Source: Schizochytrium sp. TIO01
Taxonomy: Eukaryota; Sar; Bigyra; Thraustochytrida; Thraustochytriidae
Length of the DNA: 64,000 bases
Assembly (NCBI GenBank): GCA_004764695.1
Contig: SMSO01000004.1
Coordinates: 1,205,501-1,269,500 of the forward strand
Direction: 5' to 3'
Shown: positions 11,575-22,073 of the stretch, piece after piece
Layout: each line of letters opens with the position of its first letter
Numbering within the stretch: the first letter of the stretch is position 1
Translations under genes and position numbers: made by a program
The notes under the pieces: generated by a model
Told to the model about the DNA's origin: nothing
Databases searched by the model: none
The model's input: only the letters and a program-made list of their open reading frames with translations

Positions 11575-13372
11575 CGTTTACCCAAACCTGCTCCAGACAC
11601 ACGGCTTCTTTGCCGTCCAAATCGCAGAAGTAGTTGAAGATTTGTTCTGCTTCGTTGAGCATTAGTGCTTTGGTGCTTTTGCTTTATTTCATTGTGCCTT
11701 TAGAACTCTTAAGCTATGATATATGTAGATACGCAGTGAGTTGCAAACACACCAAAGAGTTCATCGCAAGGTTTCAGAAGCAAAGCCATCATTCTTCATT
11801 CTTCGTTCGTCACACAATTTGTCCTGTACCCATGCCAAGGTTAAGTAGCAGAAGCAGTAGCAGCGGCAGATCTTTCGCAGACCTTCGCAATTCCACCGTC
11901 TTGTCATACTCTCGCAGTGGAGCGGAGAATCCATTTCTTCTTTCTCGGCAGCGCTGAGTCTGCTAAGGGCTCATATACCATTTACTATAGACCTTTGGCT
12001 CGGCCAAGGTTTGCCAAACGTCAAGTGATTGAGCCTTCAAGTTCTTCCTGTCTCATTGAGCCTTCTAGACTTGATAAATGAAGCACGCTGCTCCATGACT
12101 TGTTGGAGTTTCCAGGCGTATTTATTCGCTATCTAGCCGAGGCATCTGCATATGGAGAGAGAGGCGGAAGAGCAAACTGACGAGGGTAGGTCGGCTTATT
12201 ATTTTTCGAAGTTCCTGCGAGGATGATGACCTCATCATCCGTCGATGCGCAAGCATGTGGAGCCTTAAGGTTTACAATAAGTGAGTCAATAAAGCGCTGA
12301 ATGCTACGAGGGACTCTGTTCCTCTCTTTATGATGGTTATTAAATGCTGTATCTAATATGTAGTACCTACCTATCTAGGAAGGCATCCTTTCCATAGCTG
12401 GAGGCAACACAACAACGCCAGCATTGTGTTCACTGCCACGGTGCGAGACATTTCGAGAGAAGAGATATCACAGGGCAGGAATTGAGACCCCCACTGAGCG
12501 TGGGTGGAACCAACTACTTGCACAAAAACAAAATCTGAAGCTGGCATACGGAAGCGGGCGACACAAGTTGAAGTACTTCGTAAAGTCTTGAGGACTTAGA
12601 TTGGAAGGTACACACAATCGCTGGTACACACTACCGAAGTAGAAAGGTAAAGCTATAAACTAGGTTTTCAGTTTGAGCGAGATCGCATGGTATGTAGACT
12701 TAAAGGAACTCAGCCAAACTAGATTATACAATTTCTCATATAACGTAACATGAGTACTTGACAGTTTAGTTAGGGGACACCTTCACCGAGCAAGCCTAAA
12801 GATTATATTGATGGGCATTGGGTTGTCTGAGTTGTGGAGCACTTCAGTATTCCATTAGAAGCCAACGAATCACAATGTTAAAATAGCATACGAAAAATTG
12901 GGAGGTAAAGAAAGTGATCTGTAATATGTCGTTCAAAGGTAAACACAAAGAACGATGGAAGTTTTGCGTGGAAAGTTACCTTGAATATTAAGATACGAGC
13001 AAACTCGAACAAGTCTTTCTCTGGCTGCGTCTATGCTCTTCTAACCTGCCCTGGATCGTTTAGTACAAAACCATATGTACATAGCTGGATTTCGTGTTAG
13101 GGCATTGCTTTGCTTATCTCAAACCATCATTATCTAAATTACGGAGTCTATTCTAGTGACACTATAAATTGAACATTAATTAATACTTCCACAAAGTGAA
13201 AAGGATAACATGCAAACGTATGCCGATCTTCAGACTAATCAAATGGAGCTCTTTATTAAGGTTGGTTTCGAGGGTCAGGGCATTTCAAGGTATTTTTGCT
13301 GTATGCAATAGAATCTTGCATATAAAAACTAACGTAGCACTAAAGTGTAAGCTAAAGATCTCATTGTTTGCT
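11575..13372. other. Intergenic region, no supported gene
   Basis: This 1.8-kb stretch lies upstream of the RMDN-like gene and downstream of the membrane-protein gene at 13373-14182. Its ORFs (longest 107 codons, non-ATG start) have compositions that look non-coding. It contains a short near-palindrome at 12221-12240. Confidence 0.55.
12221..12240. repeat. Perfect inverted repeat, 9-bp arms
   Basis: The arms GGATGATGA and TCATCATCC are separated by only CC. The centre TGACCTCA resembles a binding site for a dimeric transcription factor such as a bZIP protein. That reading is inference only. It lies about 650 bases upstream of the RMDN-like start. Confidence 0.5.
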
Positions 13373-14182
13373 CTAGAAAGATAATTTTAGACTCATTCCC
13401 AAGACAAAAAGTAGACTGCACACTCCAAGTTGTGTAATCTCCTTCTTTTTAGGACCTGGTGAATCTGGCAATTTCGTCAGAGCGCTTTCACCAGGAGTAT
13501 AAATCCTCAGTAGCTGACTTGCACGTAGGCCCATGTTGGTGAGGAGAGACCAAGCACGCGGAACAATCCAAATGGTGCTATCGAATCCAAGCAACGCGCA
13601 AATGACAATGGGTGGGATAAGCACAAGCTGCGTAGTGGGGCTGTAGCCAAAGCCTCTTGCGAAAGTTGCATTCCAAATCGAGTACATCACGACCCAGGCC
13701 CAAGGTGTATTGAAATGAAGAATACCAGACGTTGCATCAACATACTCAATTGGACTCGCAACTCGAGGCATTTTGCTCATCACAATGATACCAGCGAGGG
13801 CATTTGGGATGCCGTACCAGCCATGCTTCCCAACGTCTGTAACCACAGCTTCGGCCATATTAAACATTAGAACATAGTACAGGATGCGGTGATCAAAAGA
13901 TATAACGCCTAATTGCATGATACCTAAAGAAATTATCGCCATTAAGCCACCAATAAGTTTCCCAATTTCAAAAGGATTGATCCAAGACGCCTCAACTTTC
14001 TTAGTTCTAAACAGTACGATTGCCAATGCAGGAAAGAACAAACCAGCCGCAACGCGAGGTAGTAAAGTTGGGAAAAGTAAAACACCTGTAACAACAACGA
14101 TATAAATCGCAACATCTTGTAAAACTTCCTCGGGTGTAAAGTAAAGGGCCTTGCGCCTTTCCTTCGAATTGCGAATGGTCAT
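13373..14182 (-). CDS. Multi-pass membrane protein of unknown function
   Basis: I do not recognise this family. The frame is open from 14260, but the codon there is TTG. The first ATG is at 14182 and gives 269 residues starting MTIRNSKERRK. After a basic N-terminus, about six to eight hydrophobic segments follow, including DVAIYIVVVTGVLLF, GLMAIISLGIMQLGVISF and WVVMYSIWNATFARGFG. A conserved-looking loop reads FNMAEAVVTDVGKHGWYG. The C-terminus has a short lysine-rich loop (PGPKKKE) and one last hydrophobic segment. The internal aromatic and asparagine residues (YSIWNATF) suggest a defined integral membrane family, not a low-complexity chance ORF. Location and substrate are unknown. Confidence 0.7.
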   Translation of the reverse strand: MTIRNSKERRKALYFTPEEVLQDVAIYIVVVTGVLLFPTLLPRVAAGLFFPALAIVLFRTKKVEASWINPFEIGKLIGGLMAIISLGIMQLGVISFDHRILYYVLMFNMAEAVVTDVGKHGWYGIPNALAGIIVMSKMPRVASPIEYVDATSGILHFNTPWAWVVMYSIWNATFARGFGYSPTTQLVLIPPIVICALLGFDSTIWIVPRAWSLLTNMGLRASQLLRIYTPGESALTKLPDSPGPKKKEITQLGVCSLLFVLGMSLKLSF

Positions 14183-17100
14183 CTCGAATATGAGATAAGA
14201 CTTAGCTTTTAGAAGATATACACACAGCACCCAGCTTCGAGCTAGCTTTGGATAATACAAGGTTCTCTTTGGTATATTTGCCCAGGCTCTGGACCCTCGG
14301 CATTAAACTGCTTCACGCTTCTTATCTGATAGATTTCGCGAGCGACAAGAAAACTCCGCTCCGGTTACAAATAAAAGTTTCCAGCAGATCTCGCAAACTA
14401 TAGCCCACAAGATCCTTAGCTTAGTCGGGACCTTTGGGTGAAGGTTGCTTGGAAAGTCGCGTAGGGATGCCACTTGGTCGAAGCGGTCGAAGCGATTGAA
14501 GCTCCAGCTATGTCGAGGACCTCGGGAGCTGCGCTATGTTTGGTTTCTGTGAAATGCTTCTGATCTTGTCCAGCATGCACACAAAAGGTCATTCCTCATT
14601 TATAGTATAACCTAACCTTACTACTGTTCCCCTTACTACTGTTCCACTGTAAGTCACCTTTAGCACGAACACGAGTCTATCTAAATAAGCCACCTGCTAA
14701 CAATATTTGCAAGTAGTTAGTACGTAGGAGCTAATCTATTAGTAGCACATGTTTCTAATTAGTGAGTAAGTTATTTGGGTTTTTCATCTACGGAGTATGG
14801 AAATACCTGAATGAGGGTGTGACTCTGACAACACTGAGAATGCAAGCTTATAGCAGTAGCTTGTAGGTGCGTACAAATAGTGGTACGTACTTACTCGGAG
14901 GGGCTCGTAATAGAAGAGTAAGTAGGGGTAGAATAACTACCACCTACTATCCTACATAGTAGGTGCCTATCTGCTGATTTGGCTAACACTTTTACCTTAG
15001 AACCATAGATAAGTACTAGGTCGGTACTATTCTTGTGGAACTGGAATACCAACAGGTCCCAATGGCGCATGGTTATCCCGAAACGGGTACTACGCTAGGC
15101 CTATCTGCATTAAGAAACAGCAACAACGCTCGCTTTGACTTGAGCTCATAACCTAAAATACTGATTGTCTATATACGAAGCCTTGGACAATGAAAAGTTA
15201 GGGGTGTAATTGAGGCTGCTAAGTCTATCAGCACCATGAGATCCAAGCAAACGGGGCTTTTTGATCTATAAGACGATTACCTGGATGTTTTGAGTGGTGC
15301 TGGAAATATACAACTACTGCATTCCTAGTGCCATGGGGGTGTGCACGATGTCAGGAAAGCTATATGGTTGATCTGCTCTTTCATGTCGTAGAGTTATAGG
15401 CTTTTTCCAGTAATCAGAGGTCTAGAAGTTCCACTATTTGAGTAAATTCATATTGAGTGATTATTTTGTTTGGCTTGGGTTTCCCAAGTTTAAAAAACTT
15501 ATGTCATTTGTAATAATTGTAAAACTCAGTTTTTGCAAATCAGGAATACTACGACCTATACATTTTTGTCCAGCTTTTTGAGTAGGTGACTAGTCAGAGG
15601 TGATCAGTTTAAATCTCTTAGCTCCAAGTTAATTAAAAACCCGAGCCGAAACTCCATTACTGTTTGAAATTCTTTACCACTGGCATTTCTGACCCGAGGT
15701 TTTACCTAAGGAGAGGAATGAACTCAAAGGCATCTCCACTCTTTCTTGGCCTAATAATAGAAGCTTCCAGGGACTTACATTAAGATGCAAAAGCGTACCG
15801 CTACGCTTTTAAAGCTAGGAAATTATGTTCTAACTCCTGTAAGAACGCGGCTATAACTTCAATCACTAGCCTTTTAAAATGTGGAGTACAGTTTCGGTTT
15901 GTGCTGGACTTTTTCTTTTTTAATGAAATGCTTTTTAGAATTTTATTTTTTATTAAGAAAAGAAAAGAAAAGTATATATATATATTAGTTGTGCTCGCTC
16001 GCTCGTGACAAGTAATATATGGATATCGAATAACAGATGCTTACCATCAGAAGGGCCGCTGGGCACTCTCACTAGCCCAATCAATCCTTTGATTTGGTTC
16101 ATAAGTTAGACAATTACACATTGCTCAAGGATGAAATAACATCTATCCCAGATAGTACCAAGGTACCAGCCTAGCTGATACATACAACATAGGGTTTTTG
16201 AATATTGAAAAAGAAAAAAAATAGTAGTAGTGAGCTAAAGCTTATTACAATGCTGGTTTCTTTTAATTAAAGGCGAGCATATTCCTCTCTTTATTCAAAC
16301 TGTTTGAACCTGAAGGGAATGAGTTGTTGAGTGAGTTTTTACCCTGGTAGCTTAAAGGTTTTAAATTAATATTTCTAAGAGAGTGCCTCAAGGAAATGCA
16401 GATTAGAATTAGGAGCCAACCTACCTATGTACACATCATGTGTAAATTTGGGGTAGGCCTAGATAATATAAGAAAGTAAACTTGGCAATTGATCAAATAA
16501 TTTTACCAGTTGGAAGTTTGAGATTTTGTTAATCATCTTTGATCATTTTAAGTGCTCCAAGTAGGACGCCTGCAACCCTGTTACTATTTTGGGTGTCTAA
16601 TCTCTATAATTGCAAAATTGATTTTAGGGAATTCAAGATCTGGACTTAGCAACAACTGGACTGAGCCGAGGACTTGACATTTTCACTTTGCTGTACACGG
16701 ATGTGTGTGATAAAATGAGAAAAGACTGCGGCCGCCGTGTGACTTTCATTATATAGCGTGTTGTTACTTGGGATGACATTAAAAAGTGCACTTTCAAAAT
16801 GAGCTTCACATTTTAAGATTGTCTTTTTCTATAGATGGGATGACCCATATGGTAGTCAAGGTAAAGCAATGTTCTTATTTTAGGATAACTTTGAGGGTTG
16901 TTTAGACTGAGAATTGTATTCTTTGAATGGGCAGAACTCACTTAATTTTACAAATAGAATAAACAATCTTTATTCAAGCTTTCAAACAATGATTTTTTTC
17001 TACAGTAGCCAACATGTTGCAGAAGTTGTTGGCATACCTTTGAACGAAAACTTACCAAGATAGTGAAAGCAGAAATATAGTCATACTAGGTTTTTTATCA

Positions 17101-17959
17101 CTCTGCTACCCTACCAGTAATAAGAAGTACATCGCTGCTTTTACATTGCTGCTTTACTCTACTTGGGGGGGCAGTAAAACTCAACTTCAAGTTATAGTAA
17201 ACCCTGTTTTCCAAATAATGTCTTTTTTTTAATTTGCTTGTTCTAAGTAATGTAGCTAGATTGCACCAACTCTGATTTTAGAAGAACTCTAGTTGAAGGA
17301 AGAAATACACAGGGCTCGTTTTCGTTCAAGTTTCAAACCATAGAAGGCGTGAAAATATTAGCAATCATATAAATCTACGGTTGCACCGGCGTTTTTGTTC
17401 TTCACTTTTAAGCTCAATTGCTTTCATCATCATCCAGCTAGAAAAGAAGAAGCAGTTTGAGTTGCTTGTGCTACAAAATGTTTTCTTTGATGTTCAAATT
17501 TGAAGTTGTGCAGACTGGATGGTAGATTGGACTTAAAATGTCTGCGCACGCGCTTCTTTATTTCTTCCAATAACATAGAAAGATGCAGGGTGTGCGCGTA
17601 GCTATTAGTGGTATCTTAATCAGTGCACTAGTAGGTAGCTAGCTGCTGCACTTAAATAATAAAATAATTAAAAATAAAACTTGGGTGTGTCCTTATCCTA
17701 TTATTCAAACATAGGGATAACATGTAGTGTCTGCACCAAAAGGTCAACACAATGAGATCCCACGCCCAAGATGAAGAACGAACTAGGTAGTAGGTAACTA
17801 ATATTCTCGGATAACATTTACTTATGTTGTAATCGAAAGGATAGTTATGTTTTATGAAGGAAGAACTTCAACATTCGAAACTAGCAACACCAAAACCAGC
17901 AAGCAAATACCAATTGCAACACAGAAGATTTATGCGTGGGTGTAATTGCAGTGGCTCCC
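14183..17959. other. Gene-poor AT-rich intergenic region (3.8 kb)
   Basis: This is the longest gene-free stretch in the left half, between two divergently oriented membrane-protein genes. I found no supported ORF. It has a short tandem duplication of CTTACTACTGTTCC at about 14616-14645, a perfect hairpin at 14941-14965, and an (A/T)-rich patch with AAAAG repeats and a TA run at about 15900-15990. I see no RNA gene. Confidence 0.55.
14941..14965. repeat. Perfect hairpin, 10-bp stem and 5-base loop
   Basis: CACCTACTAT and ATAGTAGGTG flank the loop CCTAC. Related GTAGGT/ACCTAC words recur in nearby intergenic DNA, but their excess over chance looks mild. Confidence 0.6.
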
Positions 17960-18033
17960 ATGAATCGGATTATCAACTCAACACCCATATCGGCCAGCAC
18001 CCCGAAGGGGGGCGTAGGATCAGGCAATTATGA
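17932..18033 (+). other. Upstream ORF overlapping the start of the next gene
   Basis: An ATG at 17932 opens a frame that runs 33 codons to a TGA at 18031. It overlaps, out of frame, the ATG at 17960 that begins the membrane protein. If both are on the mRNA, ribosomes initiating here would miss the main start, so it could reduce translation. Alternatively the transcript begins downstream of 17932. Confidence 0.35.
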
Positions 18034-18736
18034 TGATGTATCTGTATGGCACGGTATGGATAGCGTCGAACATGAAATCACCATGGCCGTGACTGGAGAG
18101 AAAGTTAATGGCTGGGCTATAACAACTCTTTTCCAAGGGACCGAGACAGTGACAAACAGATTGATTGGACGCATGGAAACATACTCCATTGTCTCCGGTC
18201 TTCTCGTTGGCATGGGTGTAGCCTTGATGATTGACCCCACTGACCGTACCCTCTCTGAGTTGTCTGAGCGAACCGACTCGGCTCTTGATTTGACATACTT
18301 CGTTGGGTACACTTTCCTTGGCACAGCTACAATCATTCTTTATTTTTCTGTCATTGTCTTAGCAACACTATTCACATCGATTCTCCGTGCTACTGCTCGT
18401 GACGCTGATGTTTGGAGAGTGATTATTCGAAATGGTAGTATTCCAGGTATTGTAGATGGTTGTTTTGCAGCAGGCAATGTTGGAGTAACGCTTTTAATGG
18501 CTTTGTCTCTTGTTCCGGACTTCGGTCCAATTTCTTCTGCTGTCTTTGCTGGCGTGATCATTACTATCGTAGGATTTGCAATGCTTCTTTTCAACACGTT
18601 CAAGCTCCAATCAGCTGGTCACCCTGTTCATGGATGGAAGAAGTATCATCCAGAGGAATTTGATGTATCTGTGCCGTTAAGAAAGATCCATGCATTGGCT
18701 GAACTTGACCGTAGTAACCGTCTTGGTTCATCTTAA
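17960..18736 (+). CDS. Four-to-five-pass membrane protein of unknown function
   Basis: The open frame extends back to a GTG at 17936, but the first ATG is at 17960 and gives 258 residues. I do not recognise the family. A hydrophilic N-terminus of about 80 residues is followed by hydrophobic segments beginning YSIVSGLLVGMGVALMI. A long hydrophobic stretch LTYFVGYTFLGTATIIL continues into a second segment. The last two are GCFAAGNVGVTLLMALSLV and AVFAGVIITIVGFAMLLF. The C-terminus is a hydrophilic tail of about 45 residues. There are no obvious catalytic motifs. Codon use and the regular hydrophobic periodicity make it a convincing gene. A spliced N-terminal exon upstream cannot be excluded. 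Confidence 0.75.
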   Translation: MNRIINSTPISASTPKGGVGSGNYDDVSVWHGMDSVEHEITMAVTGEKVNGWAITTLFQGTETVTNRLIGRMETYSIVSGLLVGMGVALMIDPTDRTLSELSERTDSALDLTYFVGYTFLGTATIILYFSVIVLATLFTSILRATARDADVWRVIIRNGSIPGIVDGCFAAGNVGVTLLMALSLVPDFGPISSAVFAGVIITIVGFAMLLFNTFKLQSAGHPVHGWKKYHPEEFDVSVPLRKIHALAELDRSNRLGSS

Positions 18737-20255
18737 GTGCTACTTTGTTCAGTATTTTTGCTGATGAGACACACGCTTCTATCGGATTTATATGTTCATA
18801 CTTGAAAGGTATCTTGATTTCAGTTTTTCTATCTTGTCTCAAACAATCTGCAATTTCGCCCACCAATTTCGTATCTTGAGTCTTTCAAACAAACAGATCT
18901 GAGTTCTAGAGAACTCAAAACTGTCTGATTTCTTCATGTTTTTTGAAGGATTGTTTTGATAGTCGTTCTCTTGCTAACTTTATGAACGAAGGTTTTTTAC
19001 GTTGCAGAGTAGCTTGTGCTGTGAAGCGTGCAGAGGTAGTCTGACAAGGATGGCGAACTCAGGAGAAAGAGAAAGAGGATGATATATGAGTTATTGGGGT
19101 TTCGGGTTTGGATATAGGCAGGGATGAATGTATAATGTCAGTCCAATGAACAGGAGGTGTCGGACAGGAGAGCTAGGTTAGGTGAGGTGAAGTGAGGTTA
19201 GGCAGTAACTGTATATTACTTCAATAGGTTATAAAATTAATTGCGTGCTCATCTTGCTAAAGAGGTTCGATCCTTTGGACTTTGCTATCTGTTGATCTTC
19301 ATTGACCAGTTCTTAATTTGTGAGTATCTGCAATATCCGTTGAGGGAAAAAATACTTTTGGTCATATATTCCACTGTTGTGCACGTTTTACACAAACATT
19401 TGTCGTGGTTTCCTAGAGAGGACGGATAGTATCACTAGTACGACCTTGCAGCAAACCAGATCAGACGCGAAGAGACCCATAAACTGGCAGTGGTGGATCT
19501 GATGTCTCGTGTGACCTTTTTAGCCTATCATGTACGACGACTCTCCGTTCAATCTCACACTCCTGGCATTAACAAAGCAAGAAGACGCGGAGGCTCTTCG
19601 CAGTAGCTATGCTCCCATGTCGACGATGTCTCTGTGCCAAAACTCATTTCACGCTAATACTGCTCGGCGCGTGCACTCTTTTATCAAGTAGGTAGGTCTT
19701 AGCTAAATAATTAGATCAAAATATAATGTTAATTTGGTGTGCACCAGCAGAGACTGCGGAACCATTCTGAAGGAACTGGCCTACAATCTTCAAGCCCTAG
19801 GATCAACAGCAAAGGAGTCATTACCAGGTCCACTTGAAACAAGTCTAACCTACAGGCGCCTACCCTTGCTTTGCCTTAAACACGGCTCTTAATCCAGAAA
19901 TTGAAAGTATAAATCTTGAGGTCCGCAGAAGTTCTCCTATATTCGTAGTAATCCAGTAATATCAACATTAAGAGCCACTGTCTAGCTACATCTCTAACCT
20001 CGGGTACCACTTCTGTGTTAGTAGCCTGGCCATTATTAACTATAGCATATTACGTTTTCACCATCTGAGTGCGGCGAGTGCTTGCCACCATTTTATTTTG
20101 AGAGCTCCCAAACCCCGAATCCCGGGTCAGGCTCGAGCTCGAGGTCAAGAGTGAGCTCGATATTGGGGCGACACAGTGAGGACAAAATCAAGATCAAGGC
20201 CATTCGCGGCCTTGTGTGCAGCCTTCCTTCTACAACGCTGTAGCGAGGGTTCAAC
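18737..20255. other. Intergenic region, no supported gene
   Basis: This 1.5-kb stretch separates two plus-strand genes. The only notable frame is 62 codons (19241-19429) without recognisable features. A GAGGTTCGATCC-like word near 19262 resembles a tRNA B box, but no tRNA can be folded around it. Confidence 0.5.
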
Positions 20256-21104
20256 ATGAGTGAGGATGAGTGCTCCAGCGACGGTGCGGACGCCTACGAT
20301 CCTTTGGCAGAGGTGCTGGAGGCAGAGGACTTGGCGCTAGTGCGGAAGCAACGAAAAGGGGGAATTCTTCTGGTACTGTATCCACGCAAGGATACTGGAA
20401 CAGCTGTGAGGTTGACAAGATCTATTTCAGAATGCATGCTAGGCGCCCCTCTGCGTACGGCTACGCTCGAGGACGTGAAGGAGGACCTCATCAATAGCTC
20501 CCGATTTATCCTTGTTCTTGTCAGCTCAAACATAAATGTTTATGATAAGAAGACTCATGAAAAGTTGCGTGCGAAAGAAGGACTCTTAGTACCAGTTTTG
20601 ATTGATTCTTGCATGAGGAACCAAAAGTTGTGGAGAGGCTGGCTGGGAGAATTAATGGCAGACTTCAACTACTTCAGTTATGTGAACCCGATTACGGCGC
20701 ACGTGCCTGCGCTATTTACTGTCGTGCGCGCGCAAATTCAACCACAATTGAGTGGGCGCAAATGTATAAAGTCCTTGAATGTACACAGAAACAAGGACCT
20801 CGCCATTCAGACCCATATTCTGACTCAAATGCAGATGCAAATGCAACAGTACCACACGCAGCAACAAGCAGAAAGGCCTGGACCAAACGAGATTCGGGCA
20901 ATGGAGGAAATGAGAGAAATGAACAGGCAAATGTGTTTGCAGATGCAGAAGGACCAAATGGTACCTCAAAAGGAACGAGACGCGGTCATTTGTGCGCAAT
21001 CGCGAGAGGCTGAAAACTTAGCACAGTGTCACAACCAGAGAATACAAATGTTGAAGCTCGCAGAGAGGACAATGCGCCCTCAGCTGGCTGGCCACGTAAG
21101 CTAA
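20256..21104 (+). CDS. Protein with divergent TIR-like domain and Q/M-rich coiled-coil tail
   Basis: This 282-residue protein starts at an ATG and ends before an AATAAA signal. Residues about 35-165 show the alternating pattern of a TIR domain. A strand GGILLVLYP is followed by a helix ending CMLGAPL, then DVKEDLINSSRFILVLVSSN, then a loop and LLVPVLIDSC, then WRGWLGELMADFNYFSYVNP. These match the order betaA, alphaA, betaC/D and the later TIR helices in proteins such as SARM1. The glutamate used by NAD-cleaving TIRs cannot be placed with confidence; E102 or E108 are possible. The C-terminal third (about 175-282) is rich in Gln and Met and probably a coiled coil. The TIR call is by eye and could be wrong; another Rossmann-like fold would give a similar pattern. 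Confidence 0.5.
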   Translation: MSEDECSSDGADAYDPLAEVLEAEDLALVRKQRKGGILLVLYPRKDTGTAVRLTRSISECMLGAPLRTATLEDVKEDLINSSRFILVLVSSNINVYDKKTHEKLRAKEGLLVPVLIDSCMRNQKLWRGWLGELMADFNYFSYVNPITAHVPALFTVVRAQIQPQLSGRKCIKSLNVHRNKDLAIQTHILTQMQMQMQQYHTQQQAERPGPNEIRAMEEMREMNRQMCLQMQKDQMVPQKERDAVICAQSREAENLAQCHNQRIQMLKLAERTMRPQLAGHVS

Positions 21105-22073
21105 CGATCTTTCAAATGAACTGCAAGCCACTATTGCCTGCAGAACCTTTTCCGTGTATTCAATCGCTATTAATTGTCACGACAATAATAAATCCATAGA
21201 ACCCCCCTACAAATCGGGCAGCATTGGCTTACTCGAAATTCTCACCTCATACCATATCTTTTTCACCTTTCCTATATCATCTATTCTAACTTGCAACCAT
21301 GACCCGGAATTTTTAATGTTCTCATAACACTGAATCTCAAACTGATATCAACTTTTCTCAAACGTTTGTCTCCTTTTCTACTCTTCCCCAATGACTGAGT
21401 TTGTGGTGGTCTAAATGTTCAATGTTGGTGACAGAATCCTTACAGTATGCAAAGGGGGTAATTAGTTTTAGCTCAACAGCCCAATATTATGTCCTGTATT
21501 TGTTTTGGTCGATTATCTAAGGGTTGTTGTAGTTTTTAATAATCCTGTTTTTTAATTTTAAAAGTTGATGTAGGCATTTTTTTATCAATACTGTAAAATT
21601 ATGAATATTTTTGCAGACCTGCTCAAGATATCTGAAATTATCAGGAATAGTCTTAGCAAAGCAAGCTGACCGATGCTTTGGGGCACTTACTTGATTGAAA
21701 AAAATATCTGCAGGAGGGCACCCTTGCTGGGAATAGATATATAGTGTTAATGGTAAGAGTGTATCCTGAGATGGTCACGTTCTCAAATCGCACACCAGAG
21801 TGACTGTGCTTATCACACAAGACCTGTAACTCTAAATATATTGTATATATTTGTAAGCACGTTTGTTTGGTAATAAGCGCGCATCTGTCGCGGAGACTTT
21901 AAGCACGTGCACTATGAAGCGAGAACCCTGCTGGAATGAGCGGGAGATTGAAAATGAAAGCGAACCTTGCGAGCTGGCATTGCTATGAATATTGACGCTG
22001 GAGTTTGTTTGATGCGGGATTGATCAGTAAAGCTACTCTCAACCTGAAATTTTGGTAGTGGGGAGGTGCTAGA
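21105..22073. other. Intergenic region between the TIR-like and LRR genes
   Basis: This is about 970 bases of AT-rich DNA with no supported ORF. It contains the 3' UTR of the TIR-like gene and the promoter of the LRR gene. I see no clear regulatory motif. Confidence 0.55.
21187..21192 (+). terminator. AATAAA polyadenylation signal of the TIR-like gene
   Basis: A canonical hexamer lies about 80 bases after the stop codon, a normal distance for a short protist 3' UTR. Confidence 0.4.

Noticed and set aside
19255-19285. tRNA B-box-like GGTTCGATCC word
   Set aside because: No matching A box, anticodon arm or acceptor stem can be folded around it.
14588-19900. Apparent excess of GTAGGT/ACCTAC words in intergenic DNA
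   Set aside because: A rough count gives only about twice the expected number, too little to call a motif without a proper background model.
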